DNA of 64,000 bases, from NCBI GenBank assembly GCA_013076295.1, contig RQOL01000024.1, forward strand, positions 1,240,001-1,304,000. Direction: 5' to 3'. Source of the stretch: Sanderia malayensis. Its lineage: Eukaryota; Cnidaria; Scyphozoa; Semaeostomeae; Pelagiidae. This document shows positions 6,407 to 25,800 of this stretch, piece by piece (position 1 is the first letter of the stretch; the number at the start of each line of letters is the position of its first letter). A program made the translations under genes and the position numbers. Below the pieces are notes generated by a model, which was given only the letters and a program-made list of their open reading frames with translations, was not told the DNA's origin and ran no database searches.

Positions 6407-8497
6407 TCAAACATGGCTGCCTCCGCTTCCGTACCTGTCACTATCCGTTGTCCTTATCGAATTACAATGGCTTGCACTGGTACTACCACGTGGTGTCACA
6501 TGCTTAGGCCCACTTTTCATTGGCTCTGAGTTCGGTTGTGAAACGATGGAGTGTGCCATGACAGGCATCGTGTAAAATGGCACAGTTTGTTGCAGTGTCA
6601 TTGACTGCGCCATTGGCGATATCTGATGCGGTATCATGCTACCCGGTGCCTGCGTGGAGATGTAATGCGGAGGAGCCATCGGGTGTTGTGACGTCACAAA
6701 CTGCACTGAACTCAAGGCCGGGTTCATCGTGGCAATGGGTTGTGGGTGTGCCACAGGTTGTCCAACACCAGTGTACAGATTTTCATTGGTCACTGCTGGC
6801 ACGTATTGGCGCATGTTCTGCATCTCCTGAGGCTGGCTGCCTTGTGGCTTGTGACGATTATGATTCATCTCCGACGTGGTCTTTTTGGCCGGCTTCAACT
6901 GCACGTCGTACCCTTTGCCCAAACATTTGCGATAGCAGTTGCGCCACGATTCAAGCGTTTTCGACGACCAAATCCACACCCCTGACGTCACACCGACCAC
7001 GAGTAACATAAAGTACTTCATGTACATAATGGCGGATCCGGGATTCTGTGCTTGCCTGCAACCTGGGATCAATTGGCAGACGACGAGATGAGGTGAATAT
7101 TTCTCGACGATTTTCAATCTTTCGTACTCGTGCCAAAAACATCCGACCACAAAGCTTGCCGGGATCGAGTAGAGTAAGGAGAAAACACCGATGCGAACCA
7201 TGAGTTTTTCCAGCTTTTGAGTGTTGGTCTCCTTGAGCTGTAGAGCCCGGCGAATGCGTATCAACGAGATGAACCCGGCCAGTAAGAAACTCGATCCGAG
7301 GAGCAGATAGATAAAAAGCGGAACGACAACGAACAACAATAGCGTTTGACTGTTGCTCGTACCGATAAAACACAGACCAGACAGCTCGTCAGCGTCAACC
7401 TTTCTTGTAACAAGAGCAACTATGGTCTGTATCGTAGGCACGGTCCATGCAATAGCGTGGAAAATCGAGGAATATTTCTCCACAGCTTCGGTGCCCCATT
7501 TCAAGGCGGCTGACAAAAACCAAGTCAGTGCAAGAATTACCCACCATATTGCTGAGGCCATTCCGAAGAAGTAGAGCAGAAAAAATACGATTGTGCACGC
7601 GGTATTTGACATTCCGTCCGAAATGAGATATTTTCCGTTTGAGGATGATTGACACACAACCGCTTCGCGTCCTGCAAATACCCTCACAAGATAACCAACG
7701 GAATAGATGTTGTAACACATGGAGAGGAATATTATCGGTCTTTCCGGATAGGTGAAGCGTCGTGAATCGATTAAAAACGTCGTTATTGTGAGGAGTGTTG
7801 AAAGAAAACAAATCGAAGACCAAATTGTTATCCAAGCCGAAATGAAATTCTTCTGTTTCTTCTGATATAAAATACTTGCGTTACACCTGGGCGCACATTC
7901 TTGTTGCTCTCCGTCGTCGACGTATACGAAATCCTTGCGGTACGAACACACTGTTTTCATTGATATATTTTGCCGCGCGAGACGACTTCGAATGTCTTCG
8001 ACTGACGGCGTAACGGTGGTTGGTCGCTTCTTGACCGGTTTCCGCGGCTTTGGCGCTGGAATGCATACTTCTTTCTTGTCTTCGGGCAATCTGTCGCAGC
8101 GAAGAAGTTCAGGCCAGTTGAAATTGTGTTTTTTCATCACCGGTTCGCAGCCTTTCCGCGCCGCTTCACACATCGAGCGGCACGCGTAGACTGGCGTTGG
8201 AACGCCGTCTTTGACGAAACAGAACGGCACGGACATGGAACAGATGAATAATTTCAACATAGGTGCACAGTTGACTTGATAAAGTGGCTTGAATTCGTCA
8301 ACTCTCGTCTGTGCGTCTGTCTGTGTATCAATCCCCAAAAAGTCATTAGGAATGTATGTGTGGTTCCATTCTTTACACTGCGGTATCTTCACAACGGTGC
8401 ATTTTCCATGTTGTCCGCTCACCACAGCGACTAGTAAAACAGCAAATAAAAACAACCGAGTGTAGTTGTAAATAACAGAATCAAAACAACCCTCCAT
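6407..8497 (-). CDS. Fzd: Frizzled Wnt receptor (Fzd5/8-like), intronless
   Basis: This is a Class F seven-pass receptor for Wnt ligands, about 696 residues in one exon. The preferred start is the Met of MEGCFDSV, which puts a hydrophobic signal peptide (LFLFAVLLVAVVSG) at the N-terminus; an ATG 17 codons upstream (8548) is also in frame. The cysteine-rich Wnt-binding domain follows (from KCTVVKIPQCKEW through CRSMCEAARKGCEPVM to LRCDRLPED). Then come a linker, seven membrane segments and the Dishevelled-binding KTxxxW motif (KTLESW) just after TM7. The long Pro/Gln/Met-rich tail ends in GGSHV, a class I PDZ ligand. CRD wording and the SHV end resemble the Fzd5/8 group, but subfamily is uncertain without a tree. 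All hallmark motifs are intact. Confidence 0.95.
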   Translation of the reverse strand: MEGCFDSVIYNYTRLFLFAVLLVAVVSGQHGKCTVVKIPQCKEWNHTYIPNDFLGIDTQTDAQTRVDEFKPLYQVNCAPMLKLFICSMSVPFCFVKDGVPTPVYACRSMCEAARKGCEPVMKKHNFNWPELLRCDRLPEDKKEVCIPAPKPRKPVKKRPTTVTPSVEDIRSRLARQNISMKTVCSYRKDFVYVDDGEQQECAPRCNASILYQKKQKNFISAWITIWSSICFLSTLLTITTFLIDSRRFTYPERPIIFLSMCYNIYSVGYLVRVFAGREAVVCQSSSNGKYLISDGMSNTACTIVFFLLYFFGMASAIWWVILALTWFLSAALKWGTEAVEKYSSIFHAIAWTVPTIQTIVALVTRKVDADELSGLCFIGTSNSQTLLLFVVVPLFIYLLLGSSFLLAGFISLIRIRRALQLKETNTQKLEKLMVRIGVFSLLYSIPASFVVGCFWHEYERLKIVEKYSPHLVVCQLIPGCRQAQNPGSAIMYMKYFMLLVVGVTSGVWIWSSKTLESWRNCYRKCLGKGYDVQLKPAKKTTSEMNHNRHKPQGSQPQEMQNMRQYVPAVTNENLYTGVGQPVAHPQPIATMNPALSSVQFVTSQHPMAPPHYISTQAPGSMIPHQISPMAQSMTLQQTVPFYTMPVMAHSIVSQPNSEPMKSGPKHVTPRGSTSASHCNSIRTTDSDRYGSGGSHV

Positions 8498-8548
8498 GTC
8501 AATTCTGTGAAGTAAAATGAATTCTGATTCTGGTTTTGGCGTGGACAA

Positions 8549-10540
8549 AACCTGAAACCCGTAGTCTTTGTTTCTGTTTGATCAACAGCTTTCAAAGAAG
8601 CATGTCTTTGGTTGACACCGGCCTTTTGTTCTACCTGTCCAATTTGATCATCTTAGCATTAAAATCGTCATGTTCTATTGTTTACCGCCTTCCCATATGT
8701 GCACTTGGTATTGTGAGCAAGCAGTCACATGGGTCTAATCAAGAACGTGTATAACAGGCTAGTTCACATGTTTTCGGTGCTAAAATCCAACGAATTGTTG
8801 ACCGAAATCCTTCCAAATCCAATATGATATGAATCACTTTGAAATTCCCATCAAATGATTTCTCAAGCTACGACGGAGGCCGCAAGGGGAATAATAAGGC
8901 GTTAGTAAACATTGAATTAAATGCAATGTACGCCGGTGAATTTCTTAAAACATCCCTTCGTGTCTCCTTAGCCATGTTTCTTATCCATGAATATATCTTT
9001 TGCTTGTATCATTTCGCGAGCCTGTTGGTCTTATCTCCAGCAGTTAGTAACAAAGCGCTAAATCGAATTTAGATAACGTTTATTTGTGAGAGTGAATTCA
9101 CAATACGGGCCTCTTGCCGTGCTTGTTATGAATAGAAACCTCAGAGCATTGACTCAAACTAAAGAAATTTATCCGCGAATTTCTAGACGTCTTTTGTGAT
9201 TCTCATGAATGCTTATGAGTCTCCATTTTGCCTCGTGGCTCGACATAACAAATTATAACAAGGAAACGTGGATTTTAGAAACAAATAGAAGCAAATCCTC
9301 CGGATATTTGTCAGTAGATTAATTAAAGGAAGAATATTGGAAATAACAAGAGAACTTTCTAAGCCCCTTTAGCCAAAAGTTAACCAACAAGGATGCGATT
9401 TATCCGCAACCGTTTGAGCGGTTTTGAAATTTCCCCTTTTAAAACCCGTTAAATTCTCACTGTTTTTATTGATAACCCATATAGCATTCAATGTTTGTTT
9501 ACTAACAAACTCTTTATAATAAATAAAATGAAAGCATACGAAATAAAATCCCATAAATGTGTACTTGATAGCAACAAAAGTATGAAATTTCTATGAAGGA
9601 AATATTCATGAGCATACGTATGTCTGTCAGGGGAGACAAAACTTTGTCACTTTCCAAAAGGAAAAAACCCCTTTAAAAAGAAATTATAGCTTCTCTTCTT
9701 TCAGTTGAGTATAAAGGAACGTGGCGTACGACATGTAAAAACACATTCGCAGGCATTTCTCGAGATAGAATCAAAATTAGCACTCAGTTGATTACAACCG
9801 AAACGATACAGGCTCGACAAAGCCACAACGAAACCCATGACTTAGCTTCAGCAACACATCGCAAAGCGGACGAGGAAATTGCGGTATTTCTAGGCCCTGC
9901 GTGGCGTAATTTCAAAACTCCACCAGACATATTAAAAGATACTTTACATCGCATTGAAAAACCTGGAACTTTTTAATACGATTGAGGTTTCTATAAGTGC
10001 GTGATATGTGAAAAATCATATTATTATGTTGCTATTTGATATTGTGATAAAACGCTAAACGACAAGTAGATTGATTTGTCCATCGCAACAATCAACCGCG
10101 CGGCAAAAAAAATAACATCCCATCCCTTTCAGTGTGACGCGGCATCCTCACAGCACTGCGGCGCGGTGCGGCACGTCTGGCCGCTACATTAAATCGCGTT
10201 GAGTATTTTCTCAAAATCAAAGGCTTTCGGTTGGTACAAGAATGCCGGATAACTTTTAATAGCTGTAAAAACAAAGCTTTGGAAATTCGCTTCTTTTCAA
10301 GAAGCGATTAAGCCGTGTCATTTCATATCATACGCAAATTAATCTCATTGAGAATTGGAAATACAAATCGAACCTTTGAAAATTACATTTATAAATACAT
10401 TTGATTTGAATTCAAAGATGAAATCAGTAATGTAATCACGAGAACATCTGAAAAAGCAGACCTTAAATGGATTAAAGTTTGATGGTATTCCGGTCCACGT
10501 CCCGTCCAAGAGTGGTTGTGACTTCTGCCAGCATTCAACC
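8549..10540. other. Intergenic, Frizzled upstream region
   Basis: No gene is recognised. The sequence is A+T-rich with several unremarkable short ORFs. The segment nearest 8500-8800 presumably holds the Frizzled promoter. A short G+C-rich patch with 'gcggcgcggtgcggc' lies near 10160. Confidence 0.35.
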
Positions 10541-10760
10541 CCAGAGGGGGGGGGCACGCAAGACTTTTATATACGGGGACATGAGTCCGATATTTTTGGG
10601 TCAGTTATTTTCCTTAAAGCCGATATTTTTCGGTCCGAAATTTTAGGGAAGACAAAGTGATATTTTTGGGTCACTGAAATTGTTTATGATATGTTTTAGT
10701 GGTCTGTAAACTTCTCGGACTAACGTCCCCGTATATAAAAGTCTTGAGTGACCCTCCTGT
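10541..10760. mobile_element. MITE with long terminal inverted repeats and 10-bp target-site duplication
   Basis: The inner terminal repeats are exact: 'caagacttttatatacgggg' and two further bases from 10559, with the complement ending at 10746. They extend outward imperfectly through G-rich ends. The element is bounded by the direct repeat 'gcattcaacc' (10531-10540 and 10761-10770). It is 220 bp with no coding capacity. The interior has repeated 'gatatttttgggtca' motifs. A 9-10 bp duplication suggests a Mutator-like source, though the ends also recall hAT elements. Confidence 0.85.
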
Positions 10761-10770
10761 GCATTCAACC

Positions 10771-13700
10771 TATACTTATGACGTTTATAGCCGACAGATC
10801 CCCCCTTGTTGCGGTTCAGAGTTGTCAATTTCCATTTCACAAGTGAATTGAATAAAACGTCACAAAAATAACAAAAACTCGGAAATCAACATTGAAGATT
10901 CATAATTTATTTCTCTGGAGGTTTCTGGAAGAAACCTGCGAAGTCGATCAAAATCCCGCGCAATCGGAAGAGAGGTTATGCCAACAGGAAGCCACATATT
11001 CAATACGAGGTTACTGGCTGAAAGCTTTAGAACATCACGTGTCGCCTTTGAGATAACGAAATTCCAGGACCAATTGACGAATATTGAATGAGCTAATCCG
11101 ACGTCTAACAAATCAAGTGCGAGCCATAAACACCTGAAAATCCGTCAAATTATTTCATTATCCCTGGTTCAACAGGTTTAGATCCCTCGGTGGAGTCGGG
11201 ATAAAGAAAACAAGCTATAAACTTCTTGGCATACATATTTATACACGCTTCTTTTTATAGGAAGCAATATAAGAAACCGACCCATCGGGTGGCGAAAAAT
11301 AGGAAACTGTAACACTAATTAGGCTCAAACTTAACAAAACTGCTGGAAAACAGAAATTAAAAGAAGAAATGAACACGAAAGGCCTGCAGCTAAAAAGGTC
11401 AATTCATGACAACTTGCTAAATCTATCCACTTGATGATAAACGAAATTGGCGCAGTAAAGTCAAATCAAAACAAATTTTGGTCACTTCGCGCCTTTTCTG
11501 TATACTCCGAAATGAAAATTAGTGTTTAGAGCTTTGGAATTTAAGGAGCGTTTGAAGAAACTTTTGGTGCCAAGATTGCCAAAAAAGTTAAGAAACTAGT
11601 ACTACTTGTAAACAATGTGTGTAAAACTGCTTGGGGTACGCTAAACAAAGCGATAGAAAGTCCAAGAGTTTCAACAACAAACAGCACTAGATCGTAGTTC
11701 GAGTACAAAGCTCAATGTCGGAACTCCGAAAATGCCTTGGTATCTCTCCAAGGGGTAGAATCTAAAGGAACAGCGTGTCGTGTATCGACTATGATTTTAT
11801 TTTAGAATTTAAAAATAATTGTGACTGAATGACTATAAAATACAAAATAGGGTTTAACACGATGCAGTTTATTGTAGAAACTAAGCCCCTCGAAGAAGTG
11901 GTCTCTTGTGAGGATTTGTGTGTTTGAAAAGGGATAATTTCACATCAAATAGAAAACTTAATTTCAACTGAAACCTGAGCAAACCATCACTGTACCACGC
12001 TGTATAGACACCACGTGATTTTCACCATCCTTATCCTGATTGATTGAATATAGAATAGAGATCCATGTATCTTAATTAGAGAACGTGAATTAAAAATTTG
12101 AGATATATCAAAATGTTTTAATTGATCTAAAATTAGTTAGCTTGTGGTATCGTCGGCTTATTATGGTAAAAATTGCTGTGGTAATAGGCTAAGCAAATGT
12201 AACATAGACTGCAGTTGGACTGTAGCCACATCTAACGACATATGGAAAAGATTTAATTAATGGATCCTACCGCATACTACAATGGCCATAAATCAATTTC
12301 AGTAATAGAATTATATGGAAAATTGTTAGAATATTTTTATGGAGTAAGTTAGAATTTGCTCATCTTGGAAGTTGAAGGTTGAGCTTGAATACATGTTAAA
12401 CCTCATATCTCTAATACTGCCCTTGTCACCTATAACACACCTTTTTAAAAGAAAATGTTTATAAGAATGTTGAGGCTCAAAATTGCAAAAAACAATGGAA
12501 ATTTATAAATAGCAATGCAAAACCTTGAGGCTCGGAAAAAGTAATTGTATTCTAGCAATGTGTGTCTCATTTGCCCTATTTTAGGCGGAAATTTTAAAGA
12601 TATTGTGGCAAGTATTTCGAAATTCTTCTGTAAAAACATTTTCAATTTCACCACATGCATACGTTTATAGACATAATGTTTATACGAATACCCAGCTCAA
12701 AAACGCCAAAACAAACAATGGAAATGGTAAAAATGATAGAAAGACAGAAGTGAAATTCAAGGTTTAACAAAAGTTAAAATATTCATATAAAAATGTGTAT
12801 ACACGTTGACTAGGCCAAGTATGAATCAACGGTTGATAATCATCTAACCTCGCAATTCCATGGCGCAAATTCAGCTGACACTATCGTGCACTAATATTTA
12901 AATATTCGTGATGTGATTATGGTTATTAGAGCTGGAATAGTATTGTGAAATCATGATGCGACAACTCCGCAGCATTTCATTAGGCAGCTTAAATTATTGA
13001 GTCGGATAAGAGGTTAAAGATGGCATTTTCATTGATTTGAAATTCAGGGGCTGTTTATACGAGACCTCACCTGCCCCTGGGCTGAAAGGTGCAGTTTCAC
13101 CTTGCCCTAGCGTTTATGTGGCAAATATAAAATTACCCTTCACAACGGGTAAAGTGATGTTTTACTTCAAAAGAGATGGAGTCTCATCTGGGTGGGGTAA
13201 AATTTCTCCAAGTAAACGAAGCACTATTGGGTTTTCCTGTATCAATAAAACACGGAACGTGAAATGTTGGAATACCCAAAGACCCCACTGAAAAGTGGCA
13301 AGCATTAACGCATGCTCAGCGTAGTTCATCAATAACCATCATACGATTTCCATGGAAAATATTTATTTGTATTCAAGATTAATTTTTTCTCATTAGTTCG
13401 ATACATTTTATAACGTCAACAAAATACATTTTATAATAAAAACAAAATAATGCTTCCAAATTCCCACAACATAACAGCCCTAATAATAAAAAACAATGAA
13501 ACCCAAATATTTATGTTCATCTCAAGCCCCAAAATCCATAGAAGCTGTTCAAATCGACCTTGACACACACAACACTCGTCAACAATCAACCATTTATAGG
13601 ACATCCTATTCAGAATGCACAATAAAACCGGGGGTCTAATCGCCAATAATTCATATACCGTGTGTTTCAAATCAAGATGAAATTTTGATATTTTAGTAGA

Positions 13701-13897
13701 CGCAGTACTACCCCCTAGCATCCCGCGCTGCTCCATTGATAAGCAAAAATAAATGCAACCATGCTCAGGGTGTACAAGCTTGGTGACTTTAACAACGGGG
13801 TCAATTGCAGCCTGCAATCGTAAGCTGTGCTGCAAAATTTGGAACCTGCATTGCTAACTCAAAATGTACTCACAAATTCAATGCGTCTTGGTCTTTA
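10771..13897. other. Intergenic with dispersed repeats, downstream of SMARCAD1
   Basis: No gene was recognised. The block 10857-10945 is an inverted copy of 15450-15535 (shared 'aacaaaaactcggaaatc' and 'tttctctggaggtttctgg'). The block 13562-13655 is a direct copy of 15551-15645 (shared 'tattcagaatgcacaataaa'). The SMARCAD1 3' UTR must occupy the right end, and short ORFs there are probably non-coding. Confidence 0.45.
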
Positions 13898-22363
<8,466 letters not shown>

Positions 22364-22824
22364 TATATTATCGTTGAAAATCAATTTAAGTAAAATTTTA
22401 TCTTAGGCCATGTGCAAAATTTTGCGGCAAAAGCTAGCCTCGTTTACGATATTTTTTCGCGCGACCATTCATTTGCCAGCCATGTGGGTCAAAAATGCTT
22501 GAAAGTGGTCAATAATTTTCGAAAATTTTCGAAAGTTTTGGTCTTGTCTGCCTACATGGGCCCAAAATTTCCAATTTTTGAAGTCCCGCATATCCAAGAA
22601 AGAAATATCGCTTGTATAAAAAGCCAGTAATTCATACTCTTGTAACGCAATATATTTTTCACATGAAGTAAAGAAAGAATTATTTACAATACTAATAAAT
22701 ACAAATACCAGATAATAGTGAAAACACAATCCATTAAAATCCAGGTAGACATCCAAGTTTCCTATAAACCAATAGCAAATTTCCGGCGATCAAGACAACC
22801 AATCAATGAACGATAATCAATATT
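22364..22824. other. Short intergenic region between AK9 stop and SMARCAD1 start
   Basis: This stretch of 461 bp must hold the AK9 3' UTR and the SMARCAD1 promoter and 5' UTR. On the minus strand there is 'aatttttggcccatg' style A+T-rich sequence and a CCAAT-like 'ttggttgt' at 22796-22803. No extra gene was seen. Confidence 0.35.
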
Positions 22825-25800
22825 TTAACTTTTGATTTGCTTCAGGGACATAAATTTCGTCATTTTGTGGTCGAAATCCAAGGGCCTATCTTCTGGGTCC
22901 TTGTATCTTCGGGTCATGTTTTTGCCGAGGTATTCAATAAGCTCACAGCAAGCTTCGAATTGGTCCAGTTTCTTTTTGTATTTCCTCCTGACGTAGTCGC
23001 TGGATTTTGGATTGTTTGCTGGAGAAAAGAAAAATAGAACTTCGATCAGTAGACGACAAGCAAAAAACTTTCCATAAAGAAAAATAATTTCAAAAAAGAC
23101 AAGACTTGGAATACATATCATCTTCAGGAATAGCAAAAAAGAGCTACTAAACATACATTCATAAAGGTTCTATCTAGCAAATTCTTAGAATAATCAACTC
23201 TAACATTAAAATTACAGTCCTTCATTTAAATTATCAGAACGATTAGTATTTTGTCGACAAAAAACGGATGCAACATTGTTTCAACTGCCATAACCACACA
23301 CTCACCTTTAAGATGGTAGGCCATGTATATGAGAGCCGACTGTTTGGCACTGAGAAAGGGGTATTTTGGTTTCAAAGAACCAGCTGCGTTTGCTGCCCTT
23401 CGAACTGCGACCTCCATCGTCTGCTCCATGTAACCGAGCATGGGTAGACCTGTTAGGGACAGCGCGTCTCTCTTCGGTGGCAACTTGTGCGGTAATTTCA
23501 ACGAAGAATACTTCTCGGGCAGCCTGTAAACAATTATAGTCAAGCTAAATTAATTTACGTTATGCAGAAATCAAACTTATTAATTCATACTCTGGGCTGC
23601 TTTAATCAGTACAGATACAGTATTTCCTCTAATAAGCGTCCGGGCGTTTATTAAATAATTTGCAAGATTGGGTGGGCGCTTATTAAAGGGGCGCTTAAAA
23701 GAGGGGGGGTACTAATTAGAGGAAATATGGTAATCCTGTCACAGACTCTTCAACCATTAATTAGCATAAGTTGCCTCATTGAAAAACACCATCTTGTTCT
23801 GCTTTGAAGAGGTCACAGGCACTAAGCAAAAGGGTGGTAAGTTGAAACAGGGAATGTTCTCACCTCATGAACTTATCTCGATTGCATTCCGAGGCTAGTA
23901 GATATAGCTTTTCTTTGTATTGCACAACAATGTCAGCCTCGCCAGGAAGAAGAGATTCATACCTATGGAACAAGAATACCTCTGCATTGATTTATAATAT
24001 TATGGAGGAAAATAAAAGAATTCACCAGGACGCCTGTTATTCAAAACGAAAATTTTTGGAATGACGATTTCCTACCTCAAACTGCCGTCTAAATAAGTCA
24101 CCGGACAATAACCGGCGAGTTCCATTTTCGCCGGAAACATTTCTTTCACATCCGCTGCTGTTAATTTCTTCGGTAGCAATGCGTCCGGCGGAAGGCGTCT
24201 GTCAACGTCCGGTGGTGTGTATCGTTCAGGGTTTTCCAGGAAGATTCCCAGCTCTATTTCGCCCGCGAGTTTGTAGTAATGCCCGCGGAATTCCGCGGCA
24301 AATTTCTGCGAAGTGTCCGGCGCGCAATCGACGAGTTCGCCTTTGTCAACAAAACTCACCGGACAGTAATGTCCGAAGATGCCAAGGCGGGCGGACAGCT
24401 GTGATGGCGTAACGCATAGTTCTGATATCGACGCTGCTTTGTCTGCAAATAATTAATCAAAACGAGTCAATCTCCTCCGCAGAGACACAATATAACTCGT
24501 ACTGAATTGAGATTGAGGTAAAAAGCTCACCTTGAGTTGTTCTATCCAAATATACTTGAACTTTTTTAACAATAAGCTTTGTTTCGTTCAGAGCTCGGTT
24601 CCAGACCTTCCATTTCGAGTTGCCGCCATTGATATTGACCCAGTTACGATGTTGCTGTTGGTACCAGGTTTTGATTGGTCCGATTTCTCTCTGATAACTG
24701 GCAAGTTTCATGGTCGTTATGAGAGTACTGTCATGTAACGGAAGTGTTCTACAAAGGCAACAAGTTTCATATAAGAATACAAAGATCGACCCCGTCTCAA
24801 GCCTGCAGTTGTATGCGATTATCAATGAAATATCTCATTGCATCGGGGGGTTACCTCAGTGGCGATTGTCGGTCGACCTCGGCTCGTTTCATAACTTCGT
24901 TGTTTGCTACATCGAGCTCAATGACTTTGTATGGAATCAGGAACTTCTCAGTCAAACTGTCCAATTGACTTGAGACTACGGGAAATCCATCCAAGATGTA
25001 GCTATAGGATAAACAGACAAGAGTTGATCATGAGGCATTTTGGCAAAAGTAGAAACAAAAATAAAAATCATTGTTTTAATAAACGCCATTGTTTTTTACA
25101 ATAGGCCAGATCCAGAATTCCAGGTTCTTATATGCGAGATTTTACTGCGTGCTCGAGATATCCCAACTAAATTCAACCAACTTAGAGAACGAGGGGAAAT
25201 GGGAATCTGTTCGAGATAACAAGGCTCGAGATAGCGAGTTGTACAAGATAACTGAGTTCGACATAGCGAGGTTCGAGACTGTATATCCACAAAAATTCGA
25301 GAAATATTACAAGCCATACCCTCTCATTTGACACTGGGCGCTCAACAGGGACACATCAATAGCCTGGACAACCAGTTCATCAGGCACTGTCTCTCCCGAC
25401 TTTAAGAACTCGAGAATCCGCTGAGCAAGTTGCGTTTTCGTTTGGTTTTCTGTGATGTTGCGAAGTGCTTCTCCAGCTGACATGCGCACAATGCCGTACT
25501 CCTCGGCGAATCGCTTGGCAACTAAAAACATAGATGCATACAATTGTCATTCAACACGGGCAATGGCGTAGATACAAAATTTTATAGGGGGAGGGGGGAG
25601 AAATTCATATTTTCCGACAAAAATTTAACAAGAATTTTTGTTTCTTCAAGACTATGAATATAAGATAAGGAAATTAGCTATAACTGAACGTAAACAGAAG
25701 ATATTTATTTTCCGACAAGATCAGAAATTTTCTGACAAAACGGCAATTTAACTATACAGGGGGGTTTTTCGCCCTCCCCTAACCCCCTTTATCTACGCCA

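Noticed and set aside
7395..7835. 146-codon minus-strand ORF inside Frizzled
   Set aside because: Frame shadow of the Frizzled transmembrane region.
13431..13835. 134-codon minus-strand ORF just beyond the SMARCAD1 stop
   Set aside because: It overlaps a dispersed repeat (13562-13655) and has no coding signature; probably 3' UTR or intergenic.
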